17,548 bases of DNA, taken from the NCBI GenBank assembly GCA_023247285.1, contig JAHFGU010000018.1:1-17548 (forward strand), in the 5' to 3' direction. Position numbers and translations under genes: made by a program. The first letter of the stretch is position 1. Each line of letters starts with the position of its first letter. Source of the stretch: Candidatus Omnitrophota bacterium (GTDB lineage Bacteria > Omnitrophota > Koll11 > Aquiviventales > Aquiviventaceae). The notes beneath the pieces are model-generated. The model was not told where the DNA came from. It worked only from the letters and a program-made list of their open reading frames with translations, and searched no databases. Shown here piece by piece: positions 15,301-17,548 of this stretch.

Positions 15301-17548
15301 CGATCGGCTTCGAGCCGCACCGGGCGAAATTCCACGATGCTGCCGCACGGGTCGCCCGACACCAGAACGTCACCCTTCGGCGCCAGCCGTTCCAGAAGTG
15401 GCGGGACCGCCGCCTGCGCGGGCAGGCAGAGGCCGTGCTGTGGTTCTTTCCACAACCGAGTCAGTTGGTCAACGCGGATGGGCTGTCGATCATCCATGCC
15501 GCCTTCGAGGCCCTCGTCCCTGGCGGCCGTCTGCTCCTGATCACCGAGGCGCCGCACGCGGTCCCTGGGGCTCCAGCGCCCGAAGTGACCCAACAGCAGC
15601 TTGACGCGTTCGTCGCACGGCTCGTTGGCGAGGGATTTGTCGTCGAACAAGAGACGCGGCCGATCAACCAGGTGCCGCGCCTGGTCACGTACTCGCTGGA
15701 GTACCAGGCGCTGCGGATGGACGGCCTGCGCGACGTGACGATGCTGACCGCGACCAAGCCGGGCGATCCTGCGGTGAACCAGCGCACAACCATCCAACCG
15801 GCCTGGACAGTCAGCGAGTCAGCGGTGGAATGGAACGAAGGGGGAGAAGGGGGGAAGACTCAGCGGCCGACTTTGACTTCCACGGCTCGGAGCCGTTCGT
15901 CGAAGGTCTTCAGCTCGGCTCTCAGCAATTTGAGCTCGGTCAAGACGAAGTCCAGCGTTACGAGTTTCTCGTCGACACCGGCACGCCAGATTTTCAGGCC
16001 ATCCACCTCTGCCTTCACGTCGCGCGCGATGTCCACGACCGTGCGGAACTCGGACCGGAGCTCCTCGATGAGCGCCCCGACCTCTGTCGACGTGTACGAG
16101 CTTTTGGCTGATCGTTTGCGCTCGGCCATGGCGCGCAGTCTACGCGCGGCCTCGGAGGTTGTCAAGGCGGGGAGATGTGTGCTGCGACAGCTTAGCCGGT
16201 TCGCGAAAGACAACCCGCTCGCCGCGGCAGGTATTTTCGCACTCGTGACATGGTTGGCAGGCGGGTCAGCTGCTGCAGGGCTTGGTTTAACCGGTATGGC
16301 GGTCATGGGCGGGATCGAATGGAGGAATCAACCTGAGCATCTGGAGGCGATCCGGCGCGCGCTGCCCGACGAACTGGAGCGCTCGGATGAGGTGGTGGAT
16401 TTCCTCGCGACTCGGTTCGACAAGCGGTGGAAGACGGCGCTGACGATGGGGGAACCGGAGATCGTGAACCGCGATCGCTGGGACGTGATCAACCAGGCCC
16501 TGCAGAAGGAACTCCCAATCACCGTGATCGCCGATCTGCTTGCCGGATCGCCACGCATCGAACATATCCTGAGGCCTCTGTCGAAGCAGGGCCAGGGACG
16601 CGTGCTGCAGGAGTTTCTAGGTCCTGAGGGATTGACCCGCTTGGATCTCCCCATGCTCGGCCTCATGTCACAAAGGATTCAGAACCCATCTCTCCCAGCG
16701 CTATCGGAAGAGCTGCGCCAACAGCTTGTAGAGCTCCAAGAAGCTTTATCTATCCTCATTTTGCCCATTTTGCGCCAATCGCGGTTCGTCTTGCCGCGGG
16801 TCCCCTTCGTGCTCCCGCTGCCCGCCATCGAAGGCGAGGAAGCCCTAGCGCTCTGGTTCTTCGAGCAGGTGCCACCCCTCTCGCCTGACCGGCCGTGGCC
16901 TTCAGATGCGCGATTCACCCGCGCAGCCAGCGCCCTCTTCCTCTGGCATCATGCCGGGGGCATGAGGTACGAGCCGCGTGGCATGGTGACATCCGACATC
17001 GTGGGGGAGGAAGTCGTTGCGACGCTTCTCCAAGCGACAGAAGGACCGGGATTGTACCGGGCTGAGCGGCTGCTCGAATCGGGTCTGCGCGCGTTCGCAC
17101 AGCAGACGGCGGAGGGTGCGGTCCACGGTCTTCAGATCATGCCATTCCTCAACGACAGACTCGCGATGACGTTGGTGCCGGCTCTCGGCGCGATGGTTGG
17201 TGCGGTATGGGTTGTTCGGCAGTTTCTCGTCAAGCGGCGTCGGATCGTAGACGGTGTGTTGGGAGCATTGCGGCTGCAAGGCACCCTCGCGCAACCCCGT
17301 GCGTTAGGCACGCTCATTGCTGTTGGCTTCGGGCTCGCGCTTGTCGGCGCGGCGGAATTATGGGCTCGGCGGGTTGAAGCGCGCGTGCTGGCCCGGGCCG
17401 GCATGCATACTGCGCGTCTTTGGAGAATCGAAAGATTGCGGTGGCTAGCCCAGCGGGTCCGGCGCTGGCTTAGCCTCGTCGTGGTGGTGGCGGTGCTCAG
17501 CTCGCTGGGAGGGGAGGCCCTACTTCTTCGTCGTGCGGAGTTCGTCCA
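3..17548 (+). CDS. Internal slice of a giant multidomain membrane protein (both ends outside the window)
   Basis: Codons starting at multiples of three run from 3 to 17546 (5,848 codons) without TAA, TAG or TGA. At this GC content an unselected frame should meet a stop every few dozen codons. The translation has recognisable domains throughout in this one frame: HExxH peptidase-like, adenosine-deaminase-like, two GT4 glycosyltransferases, protein-kinase-like, GNAT-like and SAM-methyltransferase-like. They are separated by clusters of hydrophobic helices. No start or stop lies in the window, so total length is unknown. The multi-enzyme plus multi-membrane design suggests a giant envelope-bound protein, perhaps acting on surface polysaccharide, but that role is inference. 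Two stretches (about 2100-2624 and 15837-16165) are out of character because they are the reverse side of intact minus-strand genes. Internal translation starts or proteolytic processing cannot be judged from sequence. Confidence 0.93.
336..600 (+). other. Membrane segment preceding the peptidase-like domain
   Basis: Residues 112-200 contain a clear hydrophobic helix (about residues 115-131, LLILGIGLAALASGWLM) and two weaker ones, then a Pro/Gln-rich linker of about 20 residues. It would anchor the following HExxH domain at a membrane. Topology is not determined. Confidence 0.6.
630..1110 (+). other. HExxH metallopeptidase-like domain (zincin)
   Basis: Residues 210-370. The motif HELVH lies at residues 284-288 (nt 852-866) within DTLLAHELVHA. 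This is the zinc-binding and catalytic helix typical of gluzincin-type peptidases, with two His ligands and the general-base Glu. A candidate third ligand is Glu322 or Glu329 in the helix YYEQQALDAERDA, 34-41 residues after the second His, the spacing seen in membrane-linked gluzincins. The domain follows a membrane helix and precedes a long helical region. The core motif appears intact, so activity is plausible. The exact MEROPS family is not assigned. Confidence 0.6.
1111..1770 (+). other. Helical region of unknown function
   Basis: Residues 371-590 are Ala/Leu/Glu/Arg-rich and predicted helical, with one short hydrophobic stretch near residues 398-410 (LWVLASGYLLVKA). I recognise no catalytic motif. 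It may belong to the preceding peptidase-like domain. Confidence 0.4.
1776..2046 (+). other. Membrane block ending in GGSxAAG module copy 1
   Basis: Two hydrophobic helices (about residues 592-615 and 626-645) are followed by the first copy of a recurring module (1947-2046) with the pattern FAHAHPAMTMGL...LLGGSPAAG. It shares a 19-base identical run and most other bases with copy 2 at 4089-4232. Unlike copies 2 and 3 it lacks the trailing MAVMGGIEWRN. About 50 bases downstream begins the antisense cassette, so this copy may have been truncated there. Confidence 0.65.
2100..2309 (-). CDS. DUF2283 family protein, antisense within the giant gene
   Basis: A 69-residue protein, ATG at 2309-2307 and TAG at 2102-2100. 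The N-terminus MRITYDPEVDALYIQF (residues 1-16) and the DYDARGRLAGLEILNA stretch (residues 33-48) are the two conserved blocks of DUF2283, with the usual short length and an extra charged tail. A strong Shine-Dalgarno (GGAGGAAGG) lies in the 12-base gap after the DUF4258 stop, so the pair is one transcription unit. The molecular role is unknown. By analogy with other paired small genes it may bind or neutralise the DUF4258 partner, but that is inference. No clear terminator follows: the next 60 bases on this strand show no hairpin with a U-tract. Every codon is compatible with an open frame on the other strand. Confidence 0.9.
   Translation of the reverse strand: MRITYDPEVDALYIQFRATTVKTKRLAAGIAADYDARGRLAGLEILNAKRFGGKATLRKVTLEEIGLSR
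2313..2321 (-). promoter_or_regulatory. Shine-Dalgarno of the DUF2283 gene
   Basis: GGAGGAAGG follows directly after the TGA of DUF4258. The GGAGG core ends 7 bases before the ATG of DUF2283. It is a near-perfect ribosome binding site on the strand opposite the giant gene, which would be unlikely if the small frames were only shadows. Confidence 0.85.
2322..2588 (-). CDS. DUF4258 family protein, antisense within the giant gene
   Basis: An 88-residue protein starting with GTG at 2588-2586 and ending with TGA at 2324-2322. Residues 11-30 carry the family hallmark: an early His-Ala with a following Arg (H13, A14, R17), then Arg-Gly (R21-G22) and an acidic helix (ESEIVEAI). The middle has a Cys-Arg-Lys strand, and the C-terminus ends in a Val-rich strand (EIVVVTVYVYY), as in other DUF4258 proteins. 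Length is normal for the family. It lies 12 bases upstream of a DUF2283 gene on the same strand. Genes of these two families are commonly paired and have been suspected to form a toxin-antitoxin-like unit, but no activity is established here. A promoter-like site ends 7 bases before the GTG and no Shine-Dalgarno is present, which fits leaderless translation. The opposite strand is the open giant frame in exact codon register. Confidence 0.88.
   Translation of the reverse strand: MKRPAKPIRLSQHAQQRLGARGTTESEIVEAIQTVPWRPAELGRLECRKIVRYGRVWNGRRYRTKEVRPVFVDEPGEIVVVTVYVYYA
2596..2624 (-). promoter_or_regulatory. Putative promoter of the antisense DUF4258-DUF2283 pair
   Basis: On the minus strand TTGCGT (2624-2619) and TAGACT (2601-2596) are separated by 17 bases, a sigma70-type layout with 3/6 and 4/6 consensus matches. 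Exactly 7 bases separate the -10 hexamer from the GTG start, which predicts a leaderless transcript. The same geometry recurs before the other antisense gene. Confidence 0.6.
2640..3735 (+). other. Membrane helices, Pro/Ala linker and unknown alpha/beta domain
   Basis: Hydrophobic helices lie at about 2694-2760 and 2775-2865. A tract with aromatic and Gly residues follows (to about 3060), then a low-complexity Pro/Ala/Gly/Glu linker (3075-3215). Next is a small alpha/beta-looking domain (3216-3500) that begins with the strand TLIIVHAY and that I cannot assign. Two further membrane helices lie at about 3537-3700. Confidence 0.5.
3736..4088 (+). other. Unassigned helical linker
   Basis: Residues 1246-1362 contain amphipathic helices and a charged, low-hydrophobicity linker (about 3975-4050) leading into GGSxAAG module copy 2. 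I see no recognisable motif. Confidence 0.35.
4089..4232 (+). repeat. GGSxAAG...MAVMGGIEWRN module, copy 2
   Basis: Residues 1363-1410 follow the pattern L-x-RFA-x3-P-x4-G-x3-L-x3-L-x-GGS-x-AAG...MAVMGGIEWRN-x-P. It matches copy 3 (16191-16328) at the MAVMGGIEWRN end and copy 1 (1947-2046) at the AHPAMTMGL end. The hydrophobic pattern suggests a short membrane hairpin. The module sits before a new helical or enzyme-like region, as copy 3 does. Confidence 0.8.
4551..5730 (+). other. Adenosine-deaminase-like TIM-barrel domain with altered catalytic residues
   Basis: Residues 1517-1910 follow the adenosine/AMP deaminase pattern in order. IPKVNRHQHATGS carries the metal-binding HxH (H1525, H1527). 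ALESAREGVVRLEVR matches the strand that normally reads GVxYxElR. AHLGEN (H1760, E1763) matches HAGE. RISNG (residues 1788-1792) stands where the family has RIGHG. ELNPASN matches the E-x-CPxSN block, and LLLGNDNSALF (D1873, N1874) stands where the family has TDDP. The third zinc-region His is thus Asn1791, and the second Asp is Asn1874. The HxH, HxGE and first Asp remain. The metal site may survive, but classical deamination is doubtful, so the domain may be catalytically changed or a binding module. A helical region (4270-4550) precedes it. Confidence 0.8.
5913..6400 (+). other. Polytopic membrane block
   Basis: Residues 1971-2133 hold about four to five hydrophobic helices (for example ALPALVACLVFSISMLLL, NLLAAAIGVLTLPLFLPAF and a pair near 6230-6370) with charged loops between. 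It links the deaminase-like and TraB/ChaN-like regions. No transport motif is recognised. Confidence 0.65.
6549..7187 (+). other. Possible TraB/ChaN (Tiki-like) domain
   Basis: Residues 2183-2395 begin with a strand and Gly motif (VYIIGAEYGS, G2189) and end with a strand and Gly-x-x-His motif (VFVLMGINHLPIF, H2387). Long helices lie between. The TraB/PrgY/Tiki and ChaN families carry GxxH motifs at both ends of a domain of similar size. Here the first His is replaced by Tyr2192 and only the C-terminal GINH survives. The assignment rests on these end motifs alone and is weak. Another alpha/beta family is possible. Confidence 0.3.
7206..7470 (+). other. Membrane/linker block with GALAPHEALAQ linker copy 1
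   Basis: Two to three hydrophobic helices flank the linker LLGALAPHEALAQPHA (7263-7340). The same linker occurs at the 3' end of both GT4 repeat units. After the linker the sequence LLGGLAIPGWLALA resembles the stretch following the linker of repeat unit A (LLGGFAILGWLAVA). So this block shares its left half with repeat B and its right half with repeat A. Confidence 0.7.
7490..9440 (+). other. Large soluble region of unknown function
   Basis: About 650 residues without membrane helices. The first half (7490-8440) has mixed alpha/beta character, with strands such as VQVVIRP and LVLVVSKAP. A His-rich loop (KENHSHSPQ, near 8205-8230) and DDQLQF (about 8546) are seen but match no motif I know. 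The second half (8600-9440) is almost entirely helical and charged and resembles a stalk or coiled-coil spacer. No family is assigned. Confidence 0.4.
9996..11085 (+). other. GT4-type glycosyltransferase domain, copy A
   Basis: Residues 3332-3695 of the giant protein. The N-terminal half starts with HVAVFIPFNLHHHINGVTRF, the GT-B opening with a Gly near the acceptor side. The C-terminal half has the GT4 signatures: strand plus loop VVLTASRWTPEKNPGVVM (normally GR-x-x-x-EKN), LLGSLTPEQLRRWYRAADL, then IPSHQETLGQVSIQAQLMG followed by TPVLVSRVGGLPE. The usual E-x7-E motif reads Glu3620-x7-Gln3628, so the second Glu is Gln. GT4 enzymes move sugars from nucleotide-sugar donors, so it may act in surface glycan synthesis. 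A group of four or more hydrophobic helices (about 9570-9960) precedes it and one follows (about 11235-11325), so it is likely held at a membrane face. Confidence 0.85.
11328..11366 (+). repeat. GALAPHEALAQ linker, copy 2
   Basis: The end of repeat unit A encodes LLGALAPHEALAQ. It is followed by SHAVDAATLLGGFAILG, not the PHALATAV seen at copies 1 and 3. It is the exact right border of the 1,921-base repeat. Confidence 0.85.
11445..12230 (+). other. Protein-kinase-like domain
   Basis: Residues 3815-4076. Core kinase landmarks appear in order: IALKLQRG (K3885, the VAIK-type lysine), the hinge-like EWVPGITLQDVIS, a helix IAQDLRRALMHLSTLGI, the catalytic loop ARDLKPEHVVL (D3983, K3985; the usual Asn is His3988) and LIDFDRKA (D4006, where the usual DFG is DFD). 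The HRD His is Ala3981. Base Asp, Lys and the metal-binding Asp are present, so it could be an active atypical small-molecule or protein kinase, though His3988 in place of Asn would affect metal binding. A helical tail follows. The domain lies between the two GT4 units in the unique spacer and directly precedes a GNAT-like domain. Confidence 0.75.
12330..12690 (+). other. GNAT acetyltransferase-like domain
   Basis: Residues 4110-4230. The central strand plus loop (SLRILGQRLKPAYQGRGIG) contains Q4167-G-R-G-I-G4172, the Q/R-x-x-G-x-G/A acetyl-CoA pyrophosphate-binding motif of GNAT enzymes. It is followed by a helix (PALVQFVFQEY), a strand (AIWAEP), then a helix and a strand with a turn (DEAHWFVQHLVRRGLI) typical of the C-terminal GNAT half. 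The domain ends about 30 residues before repeat unit B. The substrate is unknown. Next to a kinase-like domain it may modify a small molecule or the protein itself, but this is inference. Confidence 0.75.
12722..14642 (+). repeat. 1,921-base direct repeat, unit B (membrane + GT4)
   Basis: The second unit encodes the same membrane helices and GT4 domain as unit A. The left border follows GATGAACA where unit A has CCCACTCG. At the right border the sequence continues CCCCACGCGCTGG where unit A has TCGCATGCCGTGG, so the two are followed by different modules. B's continuation instead resembles the block at 7300-7340. Confidence 0.95.
13272..14361 (+). other. GT4-type glycosyltransferase domain, copy B
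   Basis: Its protein sequence appears identical to copy A and includes the Glu-x7-Gln variant (E4712, Q4720). The two copies in one polypeptide could add two identical sugars or form an internal dimer-like pair. It is followed by membrane and methyltransferase-like regions and not by the kinase/GNAT pair. Confidence 0.85.
14604..14681 (+). repeat. GALAPHEALAQ linker, copy 3
   Basis: It encodes LLGALAPHEALAQPHALATAV, nearly identical at DNA level to copy 1 (7263-7340) over about 75 bases, including beyond the end of the large repeat. It then diverges into a Ala/Val/Pro-rich tract. Confidence 0.8.
14682..15195 (+). other. Membrane helices before the methyltransferase-like domain
   Basis: An Ala/Pro/Val-rich stretch leads into a helix SLFAAYVICLAILFWEI (about 14780-14835) and two or three more helices (about 14980-15135). 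No motif beyond hydrophobicity is seen. Confidence 0.6.
15210..15750 (+). other. SAM-dependent methyltransferase-like domain (class I)
   Basis: Residues 5070-5250. Motif I reads LVLEIGSEMGQVLSALAE (G5082, G5086), motif II is YAIGFEPH (E5104, the acidic residue that binds the ribose), and the later strand region AAFEALVPGGRLLLIT matches the motif that closes the Rossmann core. VTYSLEYQALRM and VTMLTATK form the C-terminal strands. Length of about 180 residues is typical. The first Gly position of GxGxG is altered (EIGSEMG), so binding affinity is uncertain. Acceptor substrate unknown, possibly a surface glycan given the GT4 neighbours. Confidence 0.7.
15860..16129 (-). CDS. Small coiled-coil protein, antisense within the giant gene
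   Basis: An 89-residue protein, ATG at 16129-16127, TGA at 15862-15860. After a basic N-terminus with SYTSTEVGAL (residues 11-20) it is a continuous charged helix with heptads of Leu, Val and Ile (for example EELRSEFRTVVDIARDV, EVDGLKIWRAGVDEKL and LTELKLLRAELKTFDERL). Small bacterial proteins of this kind probably form coiled-coil oligomers, and no enzymatic role is known. The ATG at 16129 is preferred over an upstream start (16306) because a TTGACA-17-TAGACT promoter ends exactly 7 bases before it, and the longer N-terminus is only the back of the giant gene's GGSxAAG module. There is no Shine-Dalgarno, consistent with leaderless translation. Unlike the DUF pair, its codons are offset from those of the giant frame, whose reading here is Ser/Thr-rich. 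Confidence 0.72.
   Translation of the reverse strand: MAERKRSAKSSYTSTEVGALIEELRSEFRTVVDIARDVKAEVDGLKIWRAGVDEKLVTLDFVLTELKLLRAELKTFDERLRAVEVKVGR
16137..16165 (-). promoter_or_regulatory. Strong promoter of the antisense coiled-coil gene
   Basis: A perfect TTGACA (16165-16160), a 17-base spacer and TAGACT (16142-16137) lie on the minus strand, with 7 bases (GCGCGCC) to the ATG. The combination of a 6/6 -35 box, ideal spacing and start position makes chance unlikely in such GC-rich DNA. Confidence 0.8.
16191..16328 (+). repeat. GGSxAAG...MAVMGGIEWRN module, copy 3
   Basis: It encodes LSRFAKDNPLAAAGIF, LAGGSAAAGLGL and GMAVMGGIEWRN. The last 11 residues equal those in copy 2. DNA identity to copy 2 is strongest over the MAVMGGIE codons. 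Confidence 0.8.
16329..17145 (+). other. Helical region of unknown function
   Basis: Residues 5443-5715 are mostly helical and charged (for example DRWDVINQALQKELPI, LRPLSKQGQGRVLQEFLG). A Pro-rich stretch (RFVLPRVPFVLPLPAIEGE, near 16785-16835) interrupts it. It follows GGSxAAG module copy 3 just as a helical region follows copy 2, but the two are not obviously similar. No family recognised. Confidence 0.35.
17146..17548 (+). other. Membrane block running off the window
   Basis: Three hydrophobic helices (about 17161-17215, 17310-17360 and 17465-17515; the last is SLVVVVAVLSSLGGEALLL) are separated by Arg-rich loops. The frame is still open at the right end. Confidence 0.65.

Larger units (their letters stand above)
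15837..16165 (-). mobile_element. Second captured antisense gene read through by the giant frame
   Basis: The unit includes promoter, coiled-coil gene and a 22-base purine run (15837-15858) directly after its stop codon. In the giant frame it yields about 90 residues dominated by Ser, Thr and Arg (for example SKVFSSALSNLSSVKTKSS), unlike the hydrophobic and helical sequence around it. It lies between the methyltransferase-like domain and GGSxAAG module copy 3. No transposase or terminal repeat is visible. Confidence 0.55.

Noticed and set aside
14931..15797. 288-codon minus-strand frame opposite the methyltransferase-like domain
   Set aside because: It is the shadow of a recognised + strand domain and has no start signals of the type seen at the two true antisense units.
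15830..16111. 93-codon + strand frame opposite the coiled-coil gene
   Set aside because: It is the reverse of the coiled-coil codons in another register. It has no family motif.
15860..16306. Longer start (16306) for the antisense coiled-coil gene
   Set aside because: The extra 59 residues are the back of GGSxAAG module copy 3, and the promoter ends 7 bases before the internal ATG at 16129.
1..17548. tRNA, rRNA, CRISPR arrays, transposase genes, riboswitches
   Set aside because: None was recognised. Repeats are long coding units, not short spaced ones, and no transposase motifs appear near the antisense inserts.

Overview
The whole window is one open reading frame. Reading the + strand with codons starting at multiples of three, positions 3 to 17546 give 5,848 sense codons with no stop and no clear start. 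The window is therefore an internal slice of a giant gene. Below, residue n of the slice begins at nucleotide 3n. The DNA is GC-rich with bacterial signals. No marker gene fixes the taxon. A GC-rich giant gene that strings membrane segments and unrelated enzyme-like domains together recalls the giant proteins described in Candidatus Omnitrophota (OP3 lineage), so that is my best guess, as inference only.

Layout of the giant protein: a possible HAD-like remnant (3-335); a membrane segment and an HExxH zinc-peptidase-like domain (336-1110); helical and membrane segments (1110-2046); a stretch encoded by the back of an antisense two-gene cassette (about 2100-2624); membrane, linker and unknown regions (2640-4080); a repeated GGSxAAG module (4089-4232); an adenosine-deaminase-like domain with altered catalytic residues (4551-5730); membrane helices (5913-6400); a TraB/ChaN-like candidate (6549-7187); a membrane/linker block (7206-7470); a long unknown soluble region (7490-9440); a membrane plus GT4 glycosyltransferase unit (9446-11366); a protein-kinase-like domain and a GNAT acetyltransferase-like domain (11445-12690); a second, almost identical membrane plus GT4 unit (12722-14642); membrane helices and a SAM-methyltransferase-like domain (14643-15750); a second antisense gene region (15837-16165); a third GGSxAAG module (16191-16328); and unknown helical plus membrane sequence to the end.

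The most unusual feature is that three small, intact genes lie on the minus strand inside the giant frame. One is a DUF4258-DUF2283 gene pair (2588 to 2100) with a strong Shine-Dalgarno between the genes. The other is a short coiled-coil protein gene (16129 to 15860). Each unit starts with the same promoter geometry: a -35 box, a 17-base spacer, the hexamer TAGACT, then 7 bases and the start codon, which suggests leaderless transcripts. The giant frame reads through the back of both without a stop. This suggests that the gene grows by capturing foreign modules in frame, and that these stretches code on both strands.

The second notable feature is a 1,921-base repeat with a period of 3,276 bases (exactly 1,092 codons). 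The five differences I found all lie in its first 225 bases. Short shared linkers (GALAPHEALAQ; GGSxAAG...MAVMGGIEWRN) sit at the joints between different domains and look like the places where modules recombine.
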